Assembly (NCBI GenBank): GCA_017545535.1
Contig: JAFWMS010000026.1
Coordinates: 1 to 42,567, forward strand
Source of the DNA: Clostridia bacterium
GTDB lineage: Bacteria; Bacillota; Clostridia; Christensenellales; CAG-138
Length of the DNA: 42,567 bases
Reading direction: 5' to 3'
Positions 16,882-25,542 of the stretch are shown piece after piece. The position numbers and the translations under genes are program-made. The notes beneath the pieces were generated by a model. It was not told where the DNA came from. It did no database searches and was given only the letters and a program-made list of their open reading frames with translations. How positions within the stretch are numbered: the first letter of the stretch is position 1; every line of letters begins with the position of its first letter.

Positions 16882-16909
16882 ATTATAGCAGGTTTCGGAG
16901 AACATACAA
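16882..16909 (-). promoter_or_regulatory. Promoter of the M18 aminopeptidase gene
   Basis: Minus strand TTGTAT (16904-16909), a 16-nt spacer, TATAAT (16882-16887), giving a leader of about 25 nt with GGAGG. It stands almost back to back with the hflX promoter. Confidence 0.6.
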
Positions 16910-16919
16910 CCGGTTTTCG

Positions 16920-16948
16920 TTTACAATCCCCCGGGAGCATGGTATACT
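16920..16948 (+). promoter_or_regulatory. Promoter of hflX, leaderless type
   Basis: TTTACA (16920-16925), exactly 17 nt, TATACT (16943-16948). The hflX ATG (16956) starts seven bases after the -10 box, so +1 lies one base before or at the start codon. No Shine-Dalgarno sequence fits. Confidence 0.7.
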
Positions 16949-16955
16949 TTTTCCC

Positions 16956-18722
16956 ATGGAACAGAAGATCAACGGAAACATCAGCGGCATTCGCGACGTG
17001 CTGCTGGAGGAAATGAAGTCGCTGTACGACATGGACCAGCCCGCGGGCACCTTCGCCTCCCGGGAGCTCCTGGAGGCCCTGTGCGCCTTCACGGGCCGGA
17101 TCAACCGGGAGATCAGCGTCTATATCTCCCGGGCGGGCCTCATCAAGGACGTGTCCGTGGGGGACGATCGCACGGTCTCCATGCCCGAGATGCGCCTGGT
17201 CCGCAACATCGATAGGCTCTGCGGCGTTCGCTGCATCCACACCCACCCCAACGGCAGCGGATACCTGTCCGACGTGGATCTGGGCACCCTGAACGCCATG
17301 CGCCTGGACGCCATGTGCGCTGTGGGCGTCAGGGAGGGGAAGCCCACCAGCTTCTATGCTGCCTTCGTGGGCGAGGTGGTGGACCAGGAGCGAAAGCCCC
17401 TGATCTACGGCCCCCTGCGCTACGATCGGCTGCCCCAGCGGGGCCTGCTGGACGCCATTTTGGAGGCGGACCAGCGGCTGAAAGCCCCCGCCGTGGATGT
17501 GGCCGGGGCCCGGCCCGAGCGGGCCATTCTGGTAGGCATCGAGAACAACGCGGGCTACGATACCCTCTCTGAGCTGGAGGAATTGGCTAAGACCGCCGGG
17601 GTGGAGGTCATCCGCCGGGAGAGCCAAAAGAAGCGGTCCATCGACAGCGCCACCTACATCGGCTCCGGCAAGGCGGACGAGCTGCGGCTTTTGGCCAGCG
17701 CCACCGAGGCGGATCTGTTCATCTTCGACGACGAGCTCTCCGCCATCCAGATCCGCAATTTGGAGGACATCCTCTGCACCCCGGTCATCGACCGGACCAT
17801 GCTCATTCTGGACATCTTCGCCACCCGGGCCACCAGCCGGGAGGGGCGGCTCCAGGTGGAGCTGGCCCAGCTCCAGTATCGGCTGCCCCGGCTGCTGGGC
17901 ACGGGTCTGGCCCTGTCCCGCCAGGGGGCGGGCGTGGGGGCCCGGGGCCCCGGCGAAAAGAAGCTGGAGATCGACCGCCGCCGGATCCGCCGCCGCATCT
18001 ACGAACTGAAGGAGGAGCTCAAGGAGGTGGAGGGTCAGCGGTCTTTGCGCCGCACCGCCCGGAAGAGGACCGGCGTGCCCCTCATCGCCCTGGTGGGCTA
18101 CACCAACGCGGGCAAGAGCACGCTCCTCAACGCCCTGACCAACGCCTCGGTCCTGGCGGAGGACAAGCTTTTCGCCACGCTGGACCCGGTGGTCCGCCAG
18201 ATCACCCTGCCCCAGGGCACGGCCTGCATCCTTTCCGACACCGTGGGCTTCATCAACAAGCTCCCTACGGACCTGATCGAGGCCTTCCGCTCCACTTTGG
18301 AGGAGGTCCGGGAGGCGGATTTGATCCTTCACGTCGTCGACAGCAGCTGCCCCCATTACGAGGTTCAGATGCAGGTGGTGGACCAGGTCCTCACCTCCCT
18401 GGGCGCCGGGAACACCCCCCGCATCGACGTGTACAACAAGGTGGACAAGGAGGGGGCCCTGCCCGCCCACCGGGGGGACTACGTCCATATCAGCGCCCTC
18501 ACGGGCCAGGGGTTGGAGGAGCTCCTCGCCAAGGCCGAGGAGAAGCTCAACCAGGGTCAGCGGCTCATGGAGCTGTTCATCCCCTATGAAAAGTACGACG
18601 CCATGCAATCGCTTCGTGCCGCGGGCAACATCCTGGAAGAGACCCACGAGGAGACCGGCACCCGCATCAAGGTCCTCATCGCCGAGGACAGGCTGTGGAA
18701 GGTCAAGCAGAGCTTGGAGTAA
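16956..18722 (+). CDS. hflX: Ribosome-associated GTPase HflX with N-terminal RadC/JAMM-like domain
   Basis: A 588-residue protein, about 160 longer than E. coli HflX (426). Residues ~190-370 are the HflX N-domain with the Gly-rich segment [19 protein letters not shown]. The GTPase domain follows with Walker [10 protein letters not shown] near residue 380, DTVGF (G3) and NKVDK (G4). HflX splits stalled or hibernating 70S ribosomes after stress. The extra N-terminal ~165 residues contain an exact JAMM pattern, H95-x-H97-x7-S105-x2-D108 in [14 protein letters not shown], with a candidate Glu52 upstream, resembling RadC and MPN+ metallo-isopeptidase domains. The promoter predicts a leaderless mRNA. 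The next gene follows after 29 nt. Confidence 0.92.
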   Translation: MEQKINGNISGIRDVLLEEMKSLYDMDQPAGTFASRELLEALCAFTGRINREISVYISRAGLIKDVSVGDDRTVSMPEMRLVRNIDRLCGVRCIHTHPNGSGYLSDVDLGTLNAMRLDAMCAVGVREGKPTSFYAAFVGEVVDQERKPLIYGPLRYDRLPQRGLLDAILEADQRLKAPAVDVAGARPERAILVGIENNAGYDTLSELEELAKTAGVEVIRRESQKKRSIDSATYIGSGKADELRLLASATEADLFIFDDELSAIQIRNLEDILCTPVIDRTMLILDIFATRATSREGRLQVELAQLQYRLPRLLGTGLALSRQGAGVGARGPGEKKLEIDRRRIRRRIYELKEELKEVEGQRSLRRTARKRTGVPLIALVGYTNAGKSTLLNALTNASVLAEDKLFATLDPVVRQITLPQGTACILSDTVGFINKLPTDLIEAFRSTLEEVREADLILHVVDSSCPHYEVQMQVVDQVLTSLGAGNTPRIDVYNKVDKEGALPAHRGDYVHISALTGQGLEELLAKAEEKLNQGQRLMELFIPYEKYDAMQSLRAAGNILEETHEETGTRIKVLIAEDRLWKVKQSLE

Positions 18723-18751
18723 ATACAGGGACAAAGGGGAGGAAGAAGATA

Positions 18752-19507
18752 ATGGTGGATGTCAAAGGAAAGTGGGCGCTGATCACCGGCGCCAGCCGGG
18801 GGATTGGATACGGCGTGGCGCTGCTCATGGCGGAACGGGGCTGCAACCTCATTCTGCACGGCCGACAGGAGGCCCATCTCGAAAAAGTATTGAACGAGGT
18901 GAAGGCGCGGGGCGTGGAGGCGCGGACCGTAGCCTGCGAGCTGTCGGACCTGAACGCGGTGGCGGGTATGCTGCGGCGCATCGACGGGCTGAGGGTGCCG
19001 GTGGACATCGTGCTCAACAACGCCGGGATGCAGGTGGCCTACCGTCAGGACCCGCTTCTGACGCCGCCCTCCGATTATGAGAGCAGCTTCCGGATCAATA
19101 CCATCGCGCCCATGATGATCACCTACCATTTTCTCCCAAAGATGGCCGAGAGAGGCTTCGGACGCATCGTCAACACCACCAGCGGCATCCGGCGGGAACC
19201 TCAGCAGGCGGGCTATTCCGCCAGCAAGGCGGCTCTGGACAAGGTGACCATGGACCTTGCCTCGGTGTATGACGGAACGGACGTGATACTCAGCCTGACG
19301 GACCCCGGCTGGTGCCGAACGGATCTGGGCGGGCCCCACGCCCCCAACTCACCTGAAAGCTCCCTGCCCGGGGTGGCGGTGGGGGTCTTCGTGGACGACA
19401 AACGCTCCGGACGCTGCTTCGTGGCCCCTGACTTCCACGGCATGACGCTGGAGGAAGCGGTGGCCCGTGCGGACGCCGTCCCGACCTATCTGGGCTCCCT
19501 GGACTAG
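18752..19507 (+). CDS. Short-chain dehydrogenase/reductase (SDR)
   Basis: A 251-residue classical SDR: cofactor loop TGASRGIG (residues 13-20), NNAG (about 90-93), catalytic Ser in NTTSG and YSASK with catalytic Tyr and Lys (about 156-160). An Arg after the second strand (HGRQ) favours NADP(H). Substrate unknown; the C-terminal region PGWCRTDLGGPHAP is a typical lid. It is cotranscribed with hflX (29-nt gap) and followed 9 nt later by an AAA ATPase. The start has GGGGAGG upstream. Confidence 0.88.
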   Translation: MVDVKGKWALITGASRGIGYGVALLMAERGCNLILHGRQEAHLEKVLNEVKARGVEARTVACELSDLNAVAGMLRRIDGLRVPVDIVLNNAGMQVAYRQDPLLTPPSDYESSFRINTIAPMMITYHFLPKMAERGFGRIVNTTSGIRREPQQAGYSASKAALDKVTMDLASVYDGTDVILSLTDPGWCRTDLGGPHAPNSPESSLPGVAVGVFVDDKRSGRCFVAPDFHGMTLEEAVARADAVPTYLGSLD

Positions 19508-19516
19508 GGGGCGGCC

Positions 19517-20233
19517 ATGAACGACCTCTTCATCCGCGCCGCCTGCATGGAGTGGGCCGCTGTCCCTCAAAGCAGCTATCTTTGGGGCATCAACGCCATC
19601 GCCGGGGTGGACCGGATCGATTTCGACAGCCCCGTCACCTGTTTCGTGGGGGAGAACGGCAGCGGCAAATCTACCCTGCTGGAGGCCATGGCCGTGAGCG
19701 CCGGCTTCAATCCCGAGGGCGGTACGAAGAACTATTCCTTCTCCACCTTCGATTCCCACTCCGAGCTGTGTGGGAGCATGCGCCTAGTCAAGGGCGTGAA
19801 GAAGCCCCGGTGGGGGTACTTCCTCCGGGCGGAAAGCTTCTACAATGTGGCCACGGCGGAGGAGGAATACAGCCGAATGGGCGGCACCCCCCAGCACCTC
19901 CACGAAAAATCCCATGGGGAGAGCTTTTTGGCCACGGCCCAGAGCAACTTTCGCCCCGGGGGCCTCTACTTTCTGGATGAGCCGGAGGCGGCCCTGTCCC
20001 CCCAGCGGCAGCTGACCCTGCTGCGGGAGATTTATACATGCGCCCAGGCCGGGGCCCAGTTCTTCATGGTCACCCATTCGCCCATCCTGCTGGGTCTGCC
20101 GGGCGCGGCCATCCTCTCCTTCGACGAGGGGCCCATCCATCCCATCGCCTATGAGGACACGGACAGCTATCAGATCACGAGCCTGTTCCTCTCCGACCGG
20201 AAGCGCATCCTGCGGGACCTGTTGGCGGAATAA
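19517..20233 (+). CDS. Small AAA-type ATPase (ABC/SMC-like fold)
   Basis: A 238-residue P-loop ATPase with Walker A GENGSGKST (residues 45-53), Walker B YFLDEPEAALSP (near 155) and a downstream MVTHSPILL switch region. This is the stand-alone 'AAA_21/AAA_15-like' type common in Bacillota, often annotated AAA family ATPase, sometimes as an ABC-like. A short insert carries conserved RAESFYNV and SHGESFL, seen in this subfamily. No nuclease or partner domain is present, so the role is unknown. It starts 9 nt after the SDR stop and is last in the hflX unit. Confidence 0.85.
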   Translation: MNDLFIRAACMEWAAVPQSSYLWGINAIAGVDRIDFDSPVTCFVGENGSGKSTLLEAMAVSAGFNPEGGTKNYSFSTFDSHSELCGSMRLVKGVKKPRWGYFLRAESFYNVATAEEEYSRMGGTPQHLHEKSHGESFLATAQSNFRPGGLYFLDEPEAALSPQRQLTLLREIYTCAQAGAQFFMVTHSPILLGLPGAAILSFDEGPIHPIAYEDTDSYQITSLFLSDRKRILRDLLAE

Positions 20234-20266
20234 AGCAAAGTTCCCATTCCTGCCACATTTTCCCCA

Positions 20267-20318
20267 TTGACATCCCCACAGTTAGGTTTATAATGGTTAA
20301 CTGATTAACAGTTAACCA
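20267..20318 (+). promoter_or_regulatory. Promoter and operator of the MarR-ABC operon
   Basis: TTGACA (20267-20272), a 16-nt spacer, TATAAT (20289-20294): a perfect consensus. It is followed at once by the inverted repeat TGGTTAACTG-ATTAA-CAGTTAACCA (20294-20318), 10-bp perfect arms, starting on the last base of the -10 box and covering +1. Binding there would block transcription, as expected for MarR autorepression. Confidence 0.85.
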
Positions 20319-20346
20319 TTTAATTTTATGCAGAAAGGAACAGATT

Positions 20347-20835
20347 ATGCAAATCGAGGAACTGGCCAAACGGATGGTTCTGGTGAGCGCCCTGCGGCGG
20401 ACCGCCCTGAACCGGGAGCGGGAGCGGCTGGGGCAGAAGCTGATCCCGGTGCCCCTCATGGCCTATATCCTGGAGCACCCCGGCTGCACCCAGGGGGAGG
20501 TGGCCGACTGGCTCTATGTCACCCCGGCCTCCGTGGCCACCAGCTGCAAGCGCCTGGAGAAGGAGGGCCTTTTGGAGCGGCGGGTGGACCCGGGGAACCG
20601 GCGCAAAAACCAGCTGTTCGTCACCGAGGAGGGGGCGGCCCTGACAAAGGAGAAGCGGGCCATGCTCAACCGGGTGAACGCCCGGACCTTTGCGGACATC
20701 GACGAAGAGGACCTCGCAACGTTTTCCCGGGTGCTGGACAGGATGATGGACAACCTGGGCGGCCGGGGCTTGGACCCCAATCAGGTTTTCAGCGCGCTGT
20801 TGGAAGCGGACAAGCGGAAGGAGAAGAAGGGATGA
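20347..20835 (+). CDS. MarR-family transcriptional repressor
   Basis: A 162-residue winged-helix protein. The wHTH spans about residues 42-105: GCTQGEVADWLYVTPASVATSCKRLEKEGLLERR is the helix-turn-helix pair, and DPGNRRKNQLFVTEEG is the wing. N- and C-terminal helices would form the dimer and ligand pocket. It overlaps the first ABC gene by 4 nt and has a perfect palindrome in its own promoter, so it most likely represses this exporter operon until a toxic compound binds. Confidence 0.92.
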   Translation: MQIEELAKRMVLVSALRRTALNRERERLGQKLIPVPLMAYILEHPGCTQGEVADWLYVTPASVATSCKRLEKEGLLERRVDPGNRRKNQLFVTEEGAALTKEKRAMLNRVNARTFADIDEEDLATFSRVLDRMMDNLGGRGLDPNQVFSALLEADKRKEKKG

Positions 20836-22565
20836 AAACGATTCGGCGGCTTTTGGGCTATGTGGGCAAATATAAGTACCCGGCCTTCCTCACCATCGCC
20901 TGCATGATCGGCGAGGTGGTCTTTGAGGTGCTGATCCCCAAGTATATGGCCCTGCTCATCGACAACGGCATCAGCCTGGGGGACACGGCCTATGTATACC
21001 GCATGGGCGGCGTCATGATCCTGCTCACATTGGGGGCCATGGCCCTGGGCATGCTGGGGGTCATCTTCGGCGCCCGGTCCTCCACGGGCTTTGCCATGAA
21101 CCTGCAGAATGCGGTCTTCGGGGCGGTGGAGGATTTCTCCTTCAAGAACACGGACAAGTTCACCACGCCTTCGCTGATCACCCGTATGACCAACGACATC
21201 ACCAACGTGCAGCAGGCCTTTCAGATGACCATCCGCATGGCCATGCGCTCCCCGGCCCAGCTCATCCTGGCCACATTCATGGCCATCCGCATCTCCGGCC
21301 GGCTGTCGTTGGTGCTCCTCTGCGTTCTGCCGGTGCTGGCCATCGGCCTGGCCCTGATCGCCAAGATCACATACCCCCGCTTCATCGCCATGCTCCACCG
21401 GTACGACGACATGAACGCCTCCACCCAGGAGAACCTCATCGCCATTCGGGTGGTGAAGGCCTTCGTCCGGGGGGACTATGAAACGAAGAAGTTCAAGAAG
21501 AGCGCTTCGGACGTGCGGGACGCCCAGTTCAACGCGGAAAAGATCCTGATCCTGAACGGCCCCCTCATGACCCTCACCATGTACGCCTGCATCCTGGCGG
21601 TGGTGGGCATCGGCAGCACCCATATCGCGGTGGGGCGGATGACCTCCGGCGAACTCATCAGCTTCATCTCCTACATCAGCTCCATCCTCATCTCCCTCAT
21701 GATGCTCAGCATGTACTTTATGATGATCATCATGTCCTCCGCCTCCGCCAAGCGTCTCGGCGAGGTGTTGGAGGAGGTCCCCGACATCGACGAGAATCGG
21801 TCCTCCACCGTCCGGGTGAAGGATGGCTCCATCGACTTCGACCATGTAAACTTCTCCTATTCGGGGAGTGACGAGAACCCCACCCTGACGGACATCAACC
21901 TGCACATCCAAAGCGGCGAGACCATCGGCGTCATCGGCGGCTCCGGCAGCGGCAAGACCTCTCTGGTCCAGCTGATCCCCCGGCTCTATGAGGCCACCGC
22001 CGGGGCGGTGAAGGTGGGCGGTGTGAACGTGAAGAAATACTCCTCCGACGAGCTGCGGGGCGCCATCGGCATGGTGCTCCAGAAAAACGTGCTCTTCTCC
22101 GGCACCATCCGGGAGAATTTGAAGTGGGGCGACCCCAACGCCACGGACGAGGAGATCGAATCGGCCTGCAAGGTGGCCTGCGCCCACGATTTCATTATGT
22201 CCTTTCCCAAGGGCTACGACACGGACCTGGGACAGGGGGGCGTGAATGTGTCCGGCGGACAGAAGCAGCGGCTGTGCATCGCCCGGGCCCTGCTGAAAAA
22301 GCCGAAGATACTGATCCTGGACGACTCCACCAGCGCCGTGGACACCGCCACCGACGCCGCCATCCGGGAGGCCTTCCGGACCGTCTGCCCCGATACCACC
22401 AAGATCATCATCGCCCAACGGCTTAACTCCGTCATGGAGGCGGACCGGATCGTGGTTCTGGACGAGGGGCGGATCAACGACGTAGGCACCCACGAGGAAC
22501 TCCTTGCCAGGAACCTCATCTATCAGGAGGTCTATGAGTCCCAGATGAGAAAGGAGGTAGCATAG
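20832..22565 (+). CDS. ABC exporter subunit 1, degenerate nucleotide site
   Basis: A 577-residue half transporter: six membrane helices in residues 1-310, then the ATPase domain with Walker A GGSGSGKTS, signature VSGGQ and D-loop. Walker B ends ILDDSTSAVD with Asp where the catalytic Glu should be, and the switch His is replaced by Gln (IIIAQRLNS). These are the changes that mark the non-catalytic half of heterodimeric exporters such as TM287/288 and BmrCD. It pairs with the next ABC gene. The start at 20832 overlaps the marR stop (ATGA); a longer frame that runs over marR is not real. Confidence 0.93.
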   Translation: MKTIRRLLGYVGKYKYPAFLTIACMIGEVVFEVLIPKYMALLIDNGISLGDTAYVYRMGGVMILLTLGAMALGMLGVIFGARSSTGFAMNLQNAVFGAVEDFSFKNTDKFTTPSLITRMTNDITNVQQAFQMTIRMAMRSPAQLILATFMAIRISGRLSLVLLCVLPVLAIGLALIAKITYPRFIAMLHRYDDMNASTQENLIAIRVVKAFVRGDYETKKFKKSASDVRDAQFNAEKILILNGPLMTLTMYACILAVVGIGSTHIAVGRMTSGELISFISYISSILISLMMLSMYFMMIIMSSASAKRLGEVLEEVPDIDENRSSTVRVKDGSIDFDHVNFSYSGSDENPTLTDINLHIQSGETIGVIGGSGSGKTSLVQLIPRLYEATAGAVKVGGVNVKKYSSDELRGAIGMVLQKNVLFSGTIRENLKWGDPNATDEEIESACKVACAHDFIMSFPKGYDTDLGQGGVNVSGGQKQRLCIARALLKKPKILILDDSTSAVDTATDAAIREAFRTVCPDTTKIIIAQRLNSVMEADRIVVLDEGRINDVGTHEELLARNLIYQEVYESQMRKEVA

Positions 22566-22566
22566 C

Positions 22567-22683
22567 GTGAAAAAACAAGTTTTTTCCCGCATGCAGTTTG
22601 TGACTTTGCCGCGGATCGACGCGACAATTTCGCAAGCGAAACCGCCCAAACTGGTGACAAGGAAGGGGGATCAAAATGGCTAA
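22567..22683 (+). CDS. Possible small ORF between the two ABC genes
   Basis: A GTG-started 38-codon frame, basic (about 8 Lys/Arg), without a membrane helix, with GGAGG nine bases upstream. It ends overlapping the start of the second ABC gene by 8 nt, so it may act in translational coupling across the 110-nt gap rather than as a peptide of its own. The stretch also contains AAAAAAC/GTTTTTT. It may simply be a non-coding spacer. Confidence 0.25.
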   Translation: MKKQVFSRMQFVTLPRIDATISQAKPPKLVTRKGDQNG

Positions 22684-24490
22684 AGGTTTTTCCAAACCCA
22701 AAAACGTGGGCAAGACCTTCGCCCGTCTGTTCGGCTATCTCAGGCCGCATATCGGCGCCCTTTTGGTGGTGGCCGTGCTGTTGGTGGTCAACAGCCTGAG
22801 CGGCGTGCTGGGAACCTATTTGCTCAAACCCATCTTCAACATCGCCTCCGACATGTTCAAAACCGGCAGCCGGGACTTCGGCCCCATCTTCCGCAGCATC
22901 TTTTTGCTGGCGCTGGTGTACGTGGTGGGCGTGACGGCCAACTACGGGGTCAATCGCCTGCTGATGAAGATGAACATCCAAGTGCTCTACGAGATTCGCT
23001 GCGAGATGTATGAGCATCTGGAAAAGCTGCCCCTCAAATACTTCGACAGCCGCACCCACGGCGAGATCATGTCCCGGTTCACCAACGACACCGACACCCT
23101 CCGGGAGATGCTAAGCAACGCTCTCCCCAACATGATCAGCAGCTCCGTGACCTTGCTGGGCGTGCTGGTGGCTATGTTCCTCATGAACTGGAAGCTGACG
23201 CTGCTGGTGCTGGGGATCCTGCTGGTCATGACCATGCTGGTTGGCCGGCTCACCGGCCTCAGCGCCAAATACTTCCGGGCCCGTCAGGCCGCCATCGCCG
23301 CCGCCAGCGGCTACGTGGAGGAGCACTTCGAGGGCCAGCGGGAGGTGAAGGTGTTCTGCCATGAGCAGAAGGTGAAGTCCGAGTTCGGCCAGCTGGCCCA
23401 AAACCTGAAGGACGCCGCGGCCAAGGCCAACTCCTACGGCATGATCCTCATGCCCATCATGGGCAACACCAGCTATATCCTCTTCGCCGTGTCCGCCATG
23501 TCCGGCACAAGCCTCATCATCCGGGGCCTCATGGACATCGGCACCCTGGCGGCCTATCTGCAGTACAGCAAGCAGATCGCCCGGCCCATCAACATGATCT
23601 CCCAGCAGGTCACCAGCGTCCTCAACGCCCTGGCCGGCGCGGAGCGGATCTTCGACCTTATGGACACCCCCGTGGAGGTGGACGAAGGGAAGTTCCGCCT
23701 GGAGAGGGTGGGGAAGGAGCAGTGGGCCTGGGTCCGGGGCGAGGAGCGGATCCCCCTCCGGGGCGACGTGCGCTTCGACCACGTGACCTTCTCCTACGAC
23801 GGCAAGGTGGACGTATTAAAGGATCTGAGCCTGTACGCCAAGCCCGGCCAGAAGATCGCCTTCGTGGGCTCCACCGGCGCGGGGAAGACCACCATCACCA
23901 ACCTGATCAACCGATTCTACGATGTGCAGCAGGGGTCCATCACCTATGACGGCATCAACGTGAAGGACATCCGAAAGGACGATCTGCGCCGCTCCTTGGG
24001 CATGGTGCTCCAGGATACCCATCTGTTCACCGGCACGGTCATGGAGAACATCCGCTACGGCCGGCTGGACGCCACGGACGAGGAGTGCGTGGCCGCCGCC
24101 AAGCGGAGCAACGCCCATTTCTTCATCTCCCATCTGCCCGAGGGGTATAACACGGTCCTCACCGCCGACGGGGCGAATCTCTCTCAGGGCCAGCGGCAGC
24201 TCATCGCCATCGCCCGGGCCGCCGTGGCGGACCCGCCGGTGCTGATCCTGGACGAGGCCACCAGCTCCATCGACACCCGCACCGAGGCTCACATCGAAAA
24301 GGGCATGGACGAGCTTATGAAGGGGCGGACCGTGTTCGTCATCGCCCATCGGCTCTCCACCGTCCGCAACGCCAACGCCATCATGGTCCTGGAGCACGGG
24401 GAGATCATCGAGCGGGGCGACCACAGGGACCTGTTGGACCAGAAGGGCCGCTACTACCAGCTCTACACGGGCATGTTCGAATTGAGTTGA
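22676..24490 (+). CDS. ABC exporter subunit 2, catalytic
   Basis: A 604-residue half transporter with six membrane helices and a complete ATPase domain: Walker A GSTGAGKTT, Walker B LILDEATSSID with catalytic Glu, and switch AHRLS with His. The signature reads LSQGQ in place of LSGGQ, as is usual in the partner of a degenerate half. Together with subunit 1 it should form one MarR-controlled multidrug or lipid/peptide exporter. The start has AAGGAAGGGGG upstream. A charged insert near residues 340-360 precedes the ATPase domain. Substrate unknown. Confidence 0.93.
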   Translation: MAKGFSKPKNVGKTFARLFGYLRPHIGALLVVAVLLVVNSLSGVLGTYLLKPIFNIASDMFKTGSRDFGPIFRSIFLLALVYVVGVTANYGVNRLLMKMNIQVLYEIRCEMYEHLEKLPLKYFDSRTHGEIMSRFTNDTDTLREMLSNALPNMISSSVTLLGVLVAMFLMNWKLTLLVLGILLVMTMLVGRLTGLSAKYFRARQAAIAAASGYVEEHFEGQREVKVFCHEQKVKSEFGQLAQNLKDAAAKANSYGMILMPIMGNTSYILFAVSAMSGTSLIIRGLMDIGTLAAYLQYSKQIARPINMISQQVTSVLNALAGAERIFDLMDTPVEVDEGKFRLERVGKEQWAWVRGEERIPLRGDVRFDHVTFSYDGKVDVLKDLSLYAKPGQKIAFVGSTGAGKTTITNLINRFYDVQQGSITYDGINVKDIRKDDLRRSLGMVLQDTHLFTGTVMENIRYGRLDATDEECVAAAKRSNAHFFISHLPEGYNTVLTADGANLSQGQRQLIAIARAAVADPPVLILDEATSSIDTRTEAHIEKGMDELMKGRTVFVIAHRLSTVRNANAIMVLEHGEIIERGDHRDLLDQKGRYYQLYTGMFELS

Positions 24491-24498
24491 CCGGTGTG

Positions 24499-24622
24499 TT
24501 GCCGCTTTTTCTCTTTATACAAAGAGCAAAAGCGGCGGGAAAAGAGAAACTCAGGAATACAAAAAAGCTTAGGAACCAGGGCAATGCCCCTTCCTAAGCT
24601 TTTCTTTTTGAAAAGAAAAACG
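24499..24622. repeat. Intergenic composite hairpin element, copy 2, with terminator
   Basis: Hairpin GCCGCTTTTTCTCTTT/AAAGAGCAAAAGCGGC (about 24502-24537), then a strong terminator with arms AAAAGCTTAGGAA and TTCCTAAGCTTTT plus an inner GGGC/GCCC and the tail TTTCTTTTT (24562-24609), then a short TTTTC/GAAAA hairpin. Same building plan as copies 1, 3 and 4. It ends the ABC operon. Confidence 0.7.
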
Positions 24623-24659
24623 TAAAAAGTAAATTATAAAGTAAAAATGCAAAATATAG

Positions 24660-24688
24660 TTGACAAAACGGAAGATGCAATATATACT
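24660..24688 (+). promoter_or_regulatory. Promoter of the small XRE gene
   Basis: TTGACA (24660-24665), 17 nt, TATACT (24683-24688), about 24 nt before the ATG, in a very A/T-rich stretch. The start region carries TGTACA, which could be half of an autoregulatory site. Confidence 0.8.
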
Positions 24689-24711
24689 GTACATCGAAAG
24701 GAGACGAGGAC

Positions 24712-24930
24712 ATGAGAAATCTGAAACTGAAATTCAAACGCATCGAACGCGGCATGTCCCAGACGGAGCTGGCCCAGCGGGCCGGGGTGACCCGGCAGAC
24801 CATCGGCCTCATCGAGGCGGGGGAGTTCAACCCCTCCATCAGGCTATGCGTGGCCATCTGCCGGGCGCTGGGCGTCACACTGAACGATATCTTTTGGGAG
24901 GAAGAAAAAAATGAAACAGTGGAAAAATAA
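24712..24930 (+). CDS. Small XRE-family regulator
   Basis: A 72-residue stand-alone HTH_3 protein: RIERGMSQTELAQRAGV and TRQTIGLIEAGEFNPSIRLC form the DNA-binding helices, and the rest (ICRALGVTLNDIFWEEE) is the usual fourth and fifth helix. Proteins of this size and sequence (YgzD-like) are typically paired with a small membrane protein, as here, and probably control that operon. The ribosome site AAAGGAG lies upstream, and the end overlaps the next gene by 20 nt. Confidence 0.9.
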   Translation: MRNLKLKFKRIERGMSQTELAQRAGVTRQTIGLIEAGEFNPSIRLCVAICRALGVTLNDIFWEEEKNETVEK

Positions 24931-25372
24931 TCTGGACGAGCGGCAGGAACAGGCCCTGCTGAAGATCGAGCATGTGGGCTGCTGGCTGGCCTTTTGGGGC
25001 TTGCTGATCGCGCTGGTGGTGCAGCTTATCGCATTTGGACCCGATGCAGGTCGGCTGGCAGGGGAGTGGATCGTATTCATGATCCTGTCGATCTATCTGG
25101 TGGCAGCCTGCCTGAAGAACGGCATTTGGGATCGGCATTTTCAGCCGAACGCCAAGACAAACTTGTCGGTATCCCTGGTGGCGGGGTTGGCCGTGGGCCT
25201 TTTCACGCTTGCGATGGGATTGACTCGCTTCCCCGGGAAGCCCTGGGGTGTGGCTGCTGCCGCCTTCCTCGGTGCGGCGGTTTCCTTTGCTCTATGCTTC
25301 GGGTTGCTGTCCCTGATGGCGGCGGTGTACAAGCGGCGGCGCCAGGCCATGGAAGCCGAGCCGGAGGAGTGA
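24911..25372 (+). CDS. DUF6773-like four-helix membrane protein
   Basis: A 153-residue protein with a cytosolic N-terminus (DERQEQALLKIEHVG), four membrane helices (about residues 23-43, 52-70, 88-106, 115-137) and a basic/acidic tail. Its pairing and overlap with a 72-residue XRE protein match the DUF6773 family of Bacillota. Function unknown; such pairs resemble regulator-effector cassettes. It ends before a double hairpin. Confidence 0.75.
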   Translation: MKQWKNNLDERQEQALLKIEHVGCWLAFWGLLIALVVQLIAFGPDAGRLAGEWIVFMILSIYLVAACLKNGIWDRHFQPNAKTNLSVSLVAGLAVGLFTLAMGLTRFPGKPWGVAAAAFLGAAVSFALCFGLLSLMAAVYKRRRQAMEAEPEE

Positions 25373-25434
25373 GAGGAAGGATTGAAAGCCCGCCCCCTTT
25401 CTTGAAAGAAAGGGAGCAGACCCAAAGACCTTTC

Positions 25435-25540
25435 AAAAAAGGGGAAGATGGTTCGTATACATACCATCTTCCCCTTTTTGATTTCTCTTTTTGGGCGACT
25501 TTTTCTCCTTTTTCTAAAGAGAAAAAGTCGCAGAAAAAAT
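25435..25540. repeat. Intergenic composite hairpin element, copy 3, with terminator
   Basis: A 12-bp perfect stem GGGGAAGATGGT/ACCATCTTCCCC flanked by A6 and T5 (25435-25479) works in both directions between convergent genes. It is followed by GCGACTTTTTCTC/AAGAGAAAAAGTCGC (about 25494-25532) and the tail AGAAAA. The region 25373-25542 holds no gene. Confidence 0.75.
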
Positions 25541-25542
25541 GG

